Shown here in pieces: positions 53,901-64,000 of a stretch of DNA of 64,000 nt. Position 1 is the stretch's first letter, and the number at the start of each line of letters is the position of its first letter. Position numbers and translations under genes: made by a program. This stretch comes from Lepidostoma basale (Eukaryota; Arthropoda; Insecta; Trichoptera; Lepidostomatidae), in the NCBI GenBank assembly GCA_022606425.2, contig JAHDVF020000432.1, positions 124,001 through 188,000 of the forward strand, written 5' to 3'. Under the pieces are notes generated by a model. The model was not told the origin of the DNA, did not search any database, and was given only the letters and a program-made list of their open reading frames with translations.

Positions 53901-56900
53901 GTGATGCCAGGCGGGTCCCGGAAGCCGTACTTCTTGGCCATCAGCCGGTCGCTCATCTTCACAATCTTGATCCCATACTCGGCCGCCTCATCGTCTATCA
54001 GCTCAATGTGGCGGAGGATTTTGGGGCTGTCAGGGTTCCCCTCTTTATCTGGAACGTGTTGCACAATGCAAAACATATTTGTGATATGATGTGATCCTGT
54101 GACATGATCATGATCTATGTAGAAATATGAGTATATAATGATGCTGGCAGGACGCAGCTGATTTTTATTTCAATTGATGTCTGACTCTGAGATAGCCAGC
54201 CCACTCACGACTGCACTTGCGCCCTACCAGCACACCTCTCCTACACTCGACTCACAGAATATGACGGCCAGGAACTCCTTGGTCTCTATGTACTTGAAGA
54301 GCTTCTCCCGCTCAATGTCCTCGATGCTCTCGTCATCCTTCTGGCGGATCATCCACTCTAAAACACTTCCCTCATCCAACAAATTTCCTGAAATCAGTTT
54401 TCTATTTTATTTTATTATATCAGCAATTACAGAGAAAATCTTGTTAGCCCCACCAATATAACTTCACTCAACTGATATCATATTATACTCCTTTCATAAA
54501 ATACTGTTTGTGTGATACATTTAATCCCAATACTAGGTGAGGAGATGAAATCAACAATCACCCGCAGGGGTTGAACCCTCTGAGTTTTACTGTGAAATGA
54601 AAATCATTTAAATAATTGTATGTTTAGACCAAATGCATTCATCCTGTTACAAATATTCATTTAAGAAACAAGTCCTACTGGTCGAACAAAACAATGGTGG
54701 AAATAAATACATATATGTATACAGTCATAGCTCAGTTCATTAACTTAACATGTTCCGAGGAGTCACTTCAGTTCATAAACTATAATGTTCGCGGACCAAA
54801 GCAACTGAAAGTAGCGAAACAGTGAAATGTGTATTTTGTTTGTCTGAATAGTTTTTTAAAACTGTAAAAGTAACATCACATTGTTAATAAGAATGTCAAC
54901 AGAACTGTCAGTCACAGTTTTAATAGGGAGATTCGTGTACACTTCACTCCACTCCACTCTGTTAGCCGGGAGTCGTATCAAGAGCAAAATATATACAAAA
55001 ACATCGCAGAATGATGTTTACGTCGTGAAGAGAAAACACAAGTGAACATTCCATGTGGACTGTTTGCGAACCGATGCATAGTTAGTGAACTGAGGGAATG
55101 GCTATATCTAAATATAATATACCTACCTTGGCCACTTTTAATAAATAATTTCGTATTTAACTAAATATATAGTGATAGTAATGCGACAGAGGACCATCTA
55201 AACTATGTGTTTATAGAAAATAAAAAAGATTTTTTAATTTGTTCTACAAGTTTAGTCTCGTGGAAAGAATTAATAAATCTTTATCGCAATAACTAAACAA
55301 ATGTTGTGTTGTATAAAAAAATGATTTGAGTGTGTCCTAGAATTAGAGAATATCAAATCTAACAACCGAGAAGAAAAGAAAGAACCCACATCCTTTTAGA
55401 GCATTATTTCCAGCAATGACACAATGTGAAGGAGGTAAGGAGATGTCACTCACCGGCTGCGCAGGGGCCGCTCCGTCCCGAGAGCAGACTCCGTGGACAT
55501 GCTTTAGTGCCTGTCGGGTGCGTGGGTGTGTGGGTGTGTGGATGCGGGGAAATGAGAAAAGGCCATGTGGTAATAGTAACAATTTATTGGTTATAGTAAC
55601 AGCACGCTCGTGCGCGGGCGTCGGGCTACAGCTAACGGTGGAGCGACGTACCCAGTCATGTAATACAATCGCAAAAGTCAATTTTTGTTTCTTAAAATTA
55701 AGAGTAATAAACCATGTATCACTTGAATTTGTACTAATTAATATTACAGCCCTAACTACTGAGACCTTTAACCTGTACTAGCCCAAATTCAAATATACAT
55801 ACTTTTATAAAAATAAACATTTCCTCCCGACTCGGGATGAGAGTGGTTCCTCAATGACGGGAAACTTACTTAAACTCACTTTTTAAAAGTGATAAATTTG
55901 ATATGTAATGGAAGAGCAGTAACTCAGTACTTCCCACCTACCGATAATCTATGAAACTACGCCAACAACCAATCGTAACATATTTCAACAAGAAGCTACA
56001 ACCACTACCTGCGGGGCGAATCTTGATGCCTCCAGGAGACACTTAAACGTTTAAGAATAATTACTAAAATAAGTAAATGTACTCAGTTCTGTTTCAAAAT
56101 TTTGAACTAATATCAGAACAAAAATGCTTTAATCGGAGCTTGTACTCCGACTGACTAGAAAGTCACTTTGCCTACAAATGCTGCAAGTTCTAAGGAAGAT
56201 TTAGGTGTGGGGATGATCCCGGCGGGAGCTCAAGGGGACACAAGTCTGGAGTGCAAGAAGGTGTGAAGGTGTGCGGTTAATGAAGAGCAAGCGCGAGTTA
56301 GCCGGGGCAAGCCGGGCAGACGGTGCTCGAGCATTCAAAACTTATGTCCTCAGGAAGGTCCCACACGAGAACTCCCGAATGATGGTGCACGACTGGACGG
56401 GATGACGGATGTTTACCACCACCAGATATTACCGCTCCCGAATAAGCCCTTCTTGCCCTTGCCGCCCTTCTCCGGCTTGGCTGCGAGGGCCTTGGACTTA
56501 GCTCCCTTGGGGCCGGAGGGCGTGGCCGCCGGCACCTTGGTGGCGCCCCCCACTTTGGTCGGACAGCATTGGTAAGGTTCGTAGGAAGGTTTAGGGGTGG
56601 CCTTATTCCCTCCCAGCCCGATGTAGAAACAGCCATCGCCTGCAGTCAGTAAACAATATGTCAGAACACGTATTACAGGAGGTGCGGCAACACGCAAGCG
56701 GAACACAATATGCTTCGTGCTGGTGGCAGTACTCTCAATACGTGTTGTTAGTATAAAAACCAGATCACTTTGCAAGCGGAATGAAAAGCTTATCGACATT
56801 GTTGGACTGTCTGCAGACGACAACTAGTTTACGGAACAGATTAGGGTTGGGGCCATGCAAGTCGGTCTCCTTAGGGCACTGCGATAACGGGGACATACCA

Positions 56901-59900
56901 GGTTTACTGACGCCAATTACCTGTAAAGAAACGTCTGATCTTTGTGAATATACTGTCCTCGTCCTCGGAATCTTCGCTACTATCGGAATCCGAATCAGAG
57001 CTGTCGGAATACATCGGTATTGGCTTTTTTTTCTTCACATTTGGCTTCGACGACTTGCTGGGATTATCGGTAACTTTTCTATTATGTTCTACTTTTTTCA
57101 CCTTCTTGAATTTAGCACCGTAGCCTTTTTCTGCCTCAGTGCTGTAGCCTTCATCTTCAGAACTGTCAGAGTCATCATCATTCATGTCTGTTTCAACGTC
57201 AGGATCAGTGGTATCTTCGCTACTCTGCTCAGTACTGTCATCTTCTTCAGAAGACTCGTTCTCATCACTATCATCATCATCAGTGCTGTCATCATCATCA
57301 TCATCATCATCATCATCTGTGCTTTCATCGTCATCATCATCATCATCCTCTCCATGTTGATTAGTATCATTATCGCTACCGCTGTCATCAGCGTCAGTGT
57401 CGTCGCTATCCTCGCTATCATCACCTGCGCTACTATTGTGGTCGTCCTCGCTGTTGCTGTCACTGTTATCATTACCTGTAGGCATTAGTACGGTCATGCA
57501 GTGAGCTGGTAAAGAGACAGTTTGTATGGCCAAACACGAGTCGAGAGTTTATTAACAAAAGCTACAACAGCAGAAGCTTAATAACTGAGTTTCAACAACA
57601 ACAAGACGCATGCACTTTAAGGTATTTACTTTATAGAATCGTTAAAAAGACTAAACTTTAATTTGAAGTGAAATATGTTTAAAGAGTAAAAGGAATTCTT
57701 ATGAATACTGAAAATAATATTTATCTCATGGTTAAGGATGTGGATTCTTACTTTTTTGATCTACAAGCCACTGAAGAACTTTTTTCTCATTCTTTAGATT
57801 ACCTAAAAATATATGGATTGATGTATTACTTGGGATCACTTGCACCGCTGATTACAAATACAGACTCGAGTAAGTAGGGATCGCAAAGTTACATATTTCC
57901 ACTCGAGTCACTATTGACGGTCAAATATTATGTGTAACATAGGAGACATCGCATAGTGTCCGATACAGAAATACATAGCTTGCTATTGCTCACGGTCCAC
58001 AGAGCGAGAGCGAGACAAGATCGACAAGAAGACAGCCACCACCTACAAGGACCGCAGTCACATAATATGTACTACACTTGTACGGGTAGGTGCGAGTACT
58101 TGCAGCATAATATTATGTTTGTGCGCCAACAAGAGAGATCCTGCAGAAGCTCCAGTCGCTAAAGACACTACTCTCACAGGTACTTTATTAAGGGCTACAC
58201 TATAATCTTAATTATCACTACTAAAGAAAGAGTCCTGAAATGAAATAAAACATATTAATACTTCAATTATTTCTCAATACAATTCCTCCAAATTTTACAA
58301 CTCCTCAGAGATGTTTATTATGTACAAATTAAAATTAAAAGCTAGAGGTTCGAGTGTTCTTTGAATGATGTCCTCTGATGTGTTGATACATTCCTTTTGA
58401 CATTTTTTCAAATCACCATGACGCTGATAAAAATACATGTTCTCTCTTTCAAAAAATAGTGTTATACAATTTGTAATGGCAACATTCGCTGTGCGGAGGA
58501 ATTAAAATATTCATCTACATGACGTTAGTATTAATAGTTATGTGAAACTTAAATCAAGAAACACCGTTTAGGCTGCAGCCACACCGAAGTGTATTGTTCG
58601 GTGACTCGCTTGCTGTCAAACAGCATTGTCAAATTATTTTATTTGAAAATGTCCGCTATTGGTTAAGATTTAAAAGTTACATTAATTTATGAATTAATCA
58701 ATTAAAGTAAAAAGCACCAATGATAAATATGTGATCGCAAAATGATAAATATGTGATCGGTCAAAAAATATATTTCTAATATTTCTTTATTTTAAATTAT
58801 GTAACATTTTATTATTTACATTACGAAAATAAAGAAACAATTTTTATATTATACTATTTCCTTTGTTATCACAAATCATTAGTGCCTTTTACTTTAATTG
58901 ATATAAGTATTCATAAATTAAAGTAAATATAAAAGCTTAATCAATAATGTTACATTTTCAAATAACACATTTGGTGACGTTGTCAAGTCATTCTCGGCCA
59001 GACAGCTATTCTCCATTACGATTTCTTCAACTATTATTCCAAGATTTCAATTTGATACGACCCTCGGGAGTCAGCCGGGGGACACTCACCGTCATACATA
59101 ATGGGCACGCCGGTCTCGTAGTAGACCAAGGCCGGAAAACTGAAGATGCCGATCTCCGAAGCGAGTTTGGAATCTTTGGACTTGACAAATTGGATGCCGT
59201 GCTTGTCTGTGTCGTCGTCTATGGTCTCCAGCTCTTCCAGGATATCGTTACATGTGTCACAATCATCACTATCTAAAAAAATAATCTGAATTAGAGATGT
59301 CGCTTGCATAAATCACGACCGGGCTAATGCGCCACGCGCCATACTCACAGAAGAACACGGCCAGATGTTCGACGTCCTCGATGAGGACTCTGAGTGTCTT
59401 GCGGTCCACGCTCTCGATGACGTCGGGCTGCGAGGTGTGCAGGTTGAGCACCCAGTCCAGGATGGCCTCCTCGTGCATGAGGTCGCCGTCGTAGATGGTG
59501 CGGAACTTGCGCCGGTAGAAGGCCAGCGCCGGCAGGGCGGGCAAGTCGTACTCTCGCTCCACCCCCTCGTCGGAGGTCTTCACGAAGTCGATGTCCTTCT
59601 CTTCGCACTCGTCGTCGATGTTCTCCAGCTCCAGCAAGATCTTCTGCGATTTCTTGTCGCCTTCTTTATCTGCAAGTGCGAGAGATTAATAGTTTGTTGC
59701 ATTTATGGTAAGACCTTGTTTTTTCTAGTAAACGGTAAATACGAGTTAGAGAATAAAAATACTATCAGTTAGTAAAAAAAGGTAGCAAACTTACAGAAGA
59801 AAACAACGACGTGTTCATTTTCCTGGAGAATTTTTTCCAACATACGAGTGTTGACTTCTTCGATCTTTCCGGGAATTTCCAGAGTATTCTCATCCGTCAA

Positions 59901-62423
59901 CCATGACAAGACCTCGTCTTCGTCTTCAATGTCACCTGAGAAAAATTAAAAAATCTGTCTTTAGTAATGAACATTGCTGGAGCCACCGCGCACCGTGGGC
60001 TACTGGCTGGACAGGCTGGCTGCTACTGACCTTTGTACACGAGAGGGTCTTTATTTCTAAAGAACACTAGTGTGGGGAAGTTCTTTATGCCATTTTTCTT
60101 GGCGACGGAGAGGTCCTCGGTTGTAACGAAAATGATGCCGGTCTCGTCCAACTCGTCGTCTATGTTCTCCAGCTCCTCCAGGATGTTGTCGCAGTGTTCC
60201 CCCTCCTCGCACTTGCCACCTGAAGCGGATATTCGGTTAGAACAAGCCCCTAGTGGTGCGGAGCTAATAAAGGATAAGTCGTTTATTACTCGTATGCATG
60301 AGAATTACTCACTGAAATAAACAACGACATATTCATATTCTTCGATGAGATCCTTGAGAATCTCGTCGGTGACCTCTTCGATGGTGGCTGAAGTTTTCTG
60401 CTGCAGTAACCACTCCAGCACCTCCTCTTCGTTCATGAGGTCACCCTCGTAGATGGCGGGGATCTTGTCTTCGAAGTAGAGCAGCGCCGGCAGGTGGTCT
60501 ATTCCATACTGCTTGGCCTCCGCCTTATTGTCCATGCGCACTATCACTACCCCCTCCTTCTCCAGCTCGTCGTCTATGTTCTCCAACTCATTCAGGATCC
60601 GGATGTTCTGCTTGTCATCTTTGTCATCTGAAATGCAACTTTCTCCGATTATAACTTACTGAAACCCTCGGCTAAGAGGAGATGTCAATGCGCTACTCAC
60701 AAAATATGACCGCCAAGAATGGCGTGTTCTCGATGAGCCTGTCCATCATCTCGTCCGTGACCTCGGGGATCTCGCTGTGGCGCTTCTGGTGCAGCAGCCA
60801 GCCCAGCAGCTCGTCCTCCTTCATGAGGTCGCCCTCGTACACGTGCGGGATGCGCTTCTCGAAGAACACGATGGTGGGGATGGTGTCGATGCCGTATTCC
60901 TTGGCCTCCTTGTCATCGTCTATCTTCACAAAGGCAATGTCGTTCTGGTCACACTCGTCATCAATGTTTTCTAACTCTGAGAGAACTTTTTGACTTTTTT
61001 TTTGGTCTTTGTCATCTGAAATAGAATTAAAATGTAAATATGAATTATCGGGCTGTAGATATCAAGGCGCGAAAAACATGCTACCCTCATACATCGGCCT
61101 ACACTCACAGAACAGAACGGCAACGTAGGGCATCTTGTCGATAATGAGGTCCAGCATCTCGTCCGTGATGTCCTCGATCTCGTCGCTCTCGGCCTGGCGT
61201 TTGAGCCACTCCAGCAGCTTGTCCTCGTCCTCCAGGTTGCCCTCGTACACGGTAGGGATGCCCTTCTCGAAGTACAGCAGCGAAGGGATCTTCTCGATGC
61301 CGTACTCCTCCGCCTCCTCCGGATTGTCGATCTTCACGAACACTATCCCCAGCGCGTCGCACTCGTCGTCGATGTTCTCCAGCTCGTTCAGCACTTTCTG
61401 CGACTTGCGGTCGTTGTTGTCATCTGAAACAAATCATCTTCCACTGTGTATTTGAATATTTCTTCTTTGGATTTAAATGTATTGTAGAAAATGTGCTCAC
61501 AGAAAAGAACAGCCATCGTCTTTCCCTCCTTGATGAGGCGGTCGAGCATTTCGTCGGTAACATCTTCTATTTCATCTTTTTCCAACTGGTCAACCAGCCA
61601 CTCCAAGATCTCGTCCTCATTTTCTAAGTCACCTGAGTAAAGAAGTACAGAGTGAACGACGGTAGGTATCATCGTTATACTTTATAGAAGCGAGAGAGAG
61701 TAAATATAATAGACTTGGGCAAGGCTACACACCATCATAAACATTTGGGATTTGCTTTTCGAAGTAGACGATGGCGGGCACGCTATCAATGCCGAAGTTC
61801 TTGGCGGCCGCGTCATCGTCGATCTTCACAAACTGGATGCCGTGCTTGTCGCAGTCGTCGTCAATTTTCTCCAGCTCCCCCAGCACGGTCATGGAATCAT
61901 CATCGCCGTGATCATCTGCAACGTTACACAAGCGTGATATTCGCGGATTGCTCGCCGGCGCCGGGGTAATAATTGCCCAACAGAAATACGAAAGAAAAAG
62001 TTCTTACAAAAAACCACTACAAGGTTGTCGATATTCCCAATAAGAGTATTGAGGGTTTTTGCAGTGACATCTTCAATCACGTCCTCCTCGTCTCCGGTGG
62101 ACTTGTTGGCCACCAGCCACTCCAAGACGTCCTCCTCCCGGCTCAGCTCGCCTGTGAAGTGAGGGTAACTTTGCATTAGCGGAACCGCTGGCCAGTAAGG
62201 ATCACACACGCACGCGGCGGCTAACTCGGCGTATACTCACTCTCATAAATGATGGGGATCTGATGCCTGTAGTACACCAGTTTGGGGAGGTCCCCCAGGT
62301 TGTACTCTTCCGACAATTCCTCGTCGTAGATCTTCACGAAGCCAATGCCCAGTTGGTCTGCCTCGTCGTCGATGTTCTCCAGTTCCTGCAAGGCCTTCGA
62401 GCATTTTTTGCACTCCGGCTTGT
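47939..62423 (-). CDS. Giant tandem thioredoxin-like repeat protein, membrane-anchored isoform (5' end outside window)
   Basis: Exons: 62241-62423, 62008-62151, 61733-61915, 61501-61632, 61109-61423, 60701-61015, 60313-60627, 60031-60219, 59795-59935, 59349-59669, 59090-59272, 54256-54387, 53725-54048, 53128-53316, 51894-52031, 50160-50342, 49940-50071, 49703-49859, 49465-49631, 49046-49369, 48289-48471, 47939-48126; 1511 aa in frame. Borders are GT/AG and phase 1 almost throughout. It has about 14 modules of roughly 105 aa. Each has an entry segment, ELENIDDECD, a FVKIDD-like strand, a cis-Pro loop (IPAIVYF), YEGDL, EEVLEWL and an IEDVTDEML helix, then AVFFY into the next module. CxxC is present in modules 1 (CKKC), 8 (CDTC), 10 (CKQC), 11 (CDQC), 12 (CNIC) and 13 (CPEC); elsewhere it is replaced. 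The last module breaks into a membrane helix (IFMYAMIAISIAFVMYTAFL) and a short Pro-rich tail. It is probably an ER/SR lumenal type I protein. I do not recognise the gene. Confidence 0.82.
51111..51169. repeat. 7-bp minisatellite (GCAGTGG), about eight copies
   Basis: GCAGTGG repeated with two variant units (GCTGTGG, GCAGAGG), just downstream of the 51301 alternative end of the thioredoxin-repeat gene. Confidence 0.9.
51301..51422 (-). CDS. Alternative terminal exon with CDIC and charged tail
   Basis: Acceptor CTTTAG before 51422, phase 1 entry, 39 codons plus TAA at 51301-51303. Spliced after exon 51894-52031 it continues IYF-W-NKTLCDICNSKVMRKL and ends SEEDQHTGDEGT. It keeps the CxxC of a module start but then stops with a Lys/Arg-rich and Glu-rich tail. 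An isoform ending here would be 1107 aa (in the window), soluble, with no membrane segment. The alternative is that it is skipped and 51894-52031 joins 50160-50342; both joins keep frame. Confidence 0.65.
52351..53050 (-). mobile_element. LINE relic (CR1/Jockey-like 3' part) in the thioredoxin-repeat gene
   Basis: Minus-strand frame 52351-52872 (173 codons) reads KGLGVMFDSQLLFNFLCNSS, then SIVERVQIFFLRFLYLRERS and ARCRTTLPMVMPVSRAIFLL. It resembles the C-terminal region of a non-LTR retrotransposon protein and matches the relic at 5960-6281. An unrelated segment of about 150 bp (roughly 52870-53005) appears to interrupt it. Confidence 0.5.
55454..55510 (-). other. Candidate 57-base cassette exon of the thioredoxin-repeat gene
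   Basis: Between a CACCCGACAG acceptor and a CCG|GTGAGT donor lies an open segment in phase 1-1: TKACPRSLLSGRSGPCAA. It would fit in frame between 59090-59272 and 54256-54387. No module homology supports it; splice sites and phase are the only evidence. Confidence 0.3.
55583..55588 (-). other. Possible polyadenylation signal for the acidic isoform
   Basis: TTTATT on the plus strand (AATAAA on the minus strand), about 825 bases beyond the stop at 56413. Confidence 0.25.
56413..56639 (-). CDS. Alternative terminal exon of the acidic isoform (ends WWW)
   Basis: Phase 1 entry after CTGACTGCAG, 74 codons, stop TAA at 56413-56415. It reads FYIGLGGNKATPKPSYEPYQ, a CC pair, then an Ala/Gly/Lys/Pro-rich basic stretch (KPEKGGKGKKGLFGSG) and NIWWW at the C-terminus. 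It joins the acidic exon in frame. A basic tail after an acidic domain and three terminal Trp is unusual. No homology recognised. Confidence 0.65.
56921..57475 (-). CDS. Asp/Glu/Ser-rich acidic exon of the thioredoxin-repeat gene
   Basis: Exon of 555 bases, phase 1 in and out (185 aa), with acceptor TGCCTACAG and donor ACAG|GTAATT. It begins NDNSDSNSEDDHNSSAGDD, runs through long Asp tracts with Ser and Thr, then has a short basic segment (AKFKKVKKVEHNRK; KKKKPIP), a second acidic Ser/Asp block and SIFTKIRRFFT. Acidic Asp-rich tails after thioredoxin folds bind calcium in calsequestrin, so a calcium-buffering role is inferred. Many SD/SE pairs are casein-kinase-2-type sites. The plus-strand frame across it is a shadow. 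Confidence 0.75.
57752..57802 (-). CDS. 51-base exon linking module 8 to the acidic domain
   Basis: Acceptor TATTTTTAG, donor AAA|GTAAGA, phase 1-1. It encodes NLKNEKKVLQWLVDQK, a truncated version of the second-half module start (compare NLLDEGSVLEWMIRQK in exon 54256-54387). After exon 59090-59272 it therefore competes with 54256-54387 and leads to 56921-57475. Confidence 0.65.
57803..59089. other. Intron of the thioredoxin-repeat gene
   Basis: AT-rich; no exon or element recognised. Confidence 0.5.
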
Positions 62424-64000
62424 CTATCACCAAACAGCAAAACCAAATCAGTAAACATTCGTGACGTCGCATAAACTGCCGCCATTGTGTTAAATGTTAT
62501 TCTAGGGTGCGTGCTCCACTAAGCACGGGTGCTTTACTCGCGCTTCTAGAGCCCGCTTCTCCTGCTCTGATCGTGGGCGGTGAGTGTGAGTGGCAGTGAG
62601 CGCGAGGGGTGGGGGACTGTTCGGTTAGTTAGTTCACGTGTTTAAATACAACAGAAACCGTTCCAAAAAACTCAGATGCTCAAACTTAACGTCAATATAT
62701 ATGTACATGGTCAGAATACACGAATCAAACACGCCCACTCGTCCATTCGTGGCGTGAGTCGAGTTAGTAGGTACCTACAGCAGGCAGAGTTTACATATTT
62801 CCAATAATGGCATTGCTTCCCAACGTCTTATTGCCCAAAGGACAAATGTTCAACGTGTATTTATGGATCTTATCGTACTTCTTAGACTCTCTAATTAAAT
62901 TAGACTCTGTGTAGTGAAACACGTCAGGTGTACTTCTGAAACGGAAGGAAAAGATTATCTCAAGTGAGGATTTGTAAGATAAGTAACTAAAATTGGAGAA
63001 TTTCCTCGTCGACAATAGCGTCTCTGGTGGTGAGCACAGCGCATACCAGACGGCCCATAGCGCTGGCAGGGAGCCACGTTTCGTCAGACCATTTTACCCT
63101 CGGCAGGGCTGCGGCCACTCTAATACAGCACTATCGCGCCCGCCTGCGCGCGCCTTCTCAATGAAATAAATATTGGGAGCTATAAGCTTTCAATAACTAA
63201 TAGTATGGTACCTGAACGTGTATGTTATAGTGCCTACACTACCTATTATATAGGTACTCCGTTCGCTCTACGAGTCTTCTTTTGTACATTAAGTGTGGCA
63301 TTGAAAATGTTTTTGTGTTATGGTATTATGAACATTATGTACATATGGTATTAATGTGGGTATCACACAAAAACTGCAGTGCAATCGTGTCTCGAGCGCT
63401 CCGATCCTCGATTTTGGGTGAGTTACAAACGAGGGGACATTAGATACGTGTGCGGTGTGTTCTGGGGCTGGTATATTGTAATATTACACATAAAAACACA
63501 ACATCGGGAAGCAGGTTCGTGCATCTCTGAAAATAAATCATATTAAGCGAAGCTCTGGTAGGGTGATCCCGAGTAACGGCGAGATCTCGGGTCTTCTGTT
63601 GTAGGTACTACTGGGTAAGGTTTACGGAGTCGTGTCAGTCGGAGTCGGGTAGTTTATGCCCCGCGAGCTAAGGGAGGATAAACCCTCCCGAATAGTCCGA
63701 CAGTACCGGGGAGCTGGGAGGGGCGAGGAGTGGCGAGGAGGGCCGAGGGGAGCGGCGACCCCGCTAGAGATCTGATTGCGGCTCGGTGGAGCCTTAGTAC
63801 TTACTGTTGGAGGAGCATGTCTTGGCGCTAGGACCTACAGTGGGACAAAACATCACCATGATAATTAATGCGTTGGAGAGATCGTGATTCCAAATATCAT
63901 TCAGTGCGAATATGGGAAGTATCTGGATTCACACAAATTTGAAACATCACAACGAATACAGACAAAATACAATAAACAAAAATCACACAAACGAACAATA
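62424..64000. other. Upstream intron or 5' region of the thioredoxin-repeat gene
   Basis: The first clear coding exon (to 62423) enters in phase 1 and lacks a signal peptide, so coding sequence must continue to the right. Apart from the 30-base candidate exon at 63805-63834 I see no exon here. Confidence 0.5.
63805..63834 (-). other. Candidate 30-base microexon
   Basis: Minus strand: acceptor CCCACTGTAG, 30 bases, donor AACA|GTAAGT. The phase is 1-1, encoding PSAKTCSSN, and it joins in frame to the module 1 exon. Supported by splice sites and phase only; it could also be 5' noncoding or chance. Confidence 0.3.

Noticed and set aside
56781..57488. Plus-strand ORF of 235 codons rich in Ile and Val
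   Set aside because: It is the antisense of the Asp-rich exon 56921-57475: GAT/GAC codons read backwards give ATC/GTC. Exon borders and phase support the minus strand.

Overview
The window is animal nuclear DNA, almost certainly from an insect. GC-rich, intron-split protein genes sit in AT-rich sequence with GT/AG splice sites, and the transposon set (mariner, Transib, piggyBac-like and LINE relics) suits an insect. The order cannot be decided from sequence alone. All gene models below were built by hand from reading frame, splice sites and exon phase. No transcript or database search was available.

Layout. (1) 1-1760, plus strand: the last three coding exons of a gene that looks like a Zasp-type (PDZ/LIM, Z-disc) protein; its start is off the left edge. 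(2) 2850-11709, minus strand: a complete 16-exon HERC4-type E3 ubiquitin ligase, with an N-terminal RCC1-like propeller and a C-terminal HECT domain (1042 aa). Its introns hold LINE relics and a 32-bp tandem repeat. (3) 11710-15017: intergenic, with a foldback repeat, a piggyBac-type MITE and half of a palindromic MITE. (4) 15018-22223, minus strand: a complete 22-coding-exon myosin VI (jaguar-type) gene (1227 aa). (5) 22224-47200: about 25 kb with no host gene that I can support, but many transposon remains. The best is a full-length Transib element (RAG1-related) at 27392-30355 with recognisable ends and a 5-bp target duplication. Three mariner relics, LINE pieces, a repeated sequence pair and hairpins are also present. 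(6) 47597-64000, minus strand: a very large gene built from tandem thioredoxin-like modules. I read 22 exons on the longest path (1511 aa inside the window, N-terminus beyond the right edge).

The thioredoxin-repeat gene is the most unusual content. It has about 14 modules of roughly 105 residues. Nearly every exon boundary is phase 1, so exons can be skipped or swapped without breaking frame. About half of the modules keep a CxxC pair and the others have replaced it, usually with Ser at the second position. The gene has three different possible 3' ends: a transmembrane anchor (47939), a short charged tail carrying CDIC (51301), and a branch with a 185-residue Asp/Glu/Ser-rich acidic domain ending in Trp-Trp-Trp (56413). 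Repeated thioredoxin folds plus an acidic tail recall calsequestrin, so an ER or SR lumenal calcium-binding or redox scaffold is a reasonable hypothesis. I do not recognise the gene.

The Zasp-like gene and HERC4 are tail to tail; HERC4, myosin VI and the thioredoxin-repeat gene all point left. I see no evidence that these genes share a pathway, although Zasp and myosin VI are both actin-cytoskeletal.
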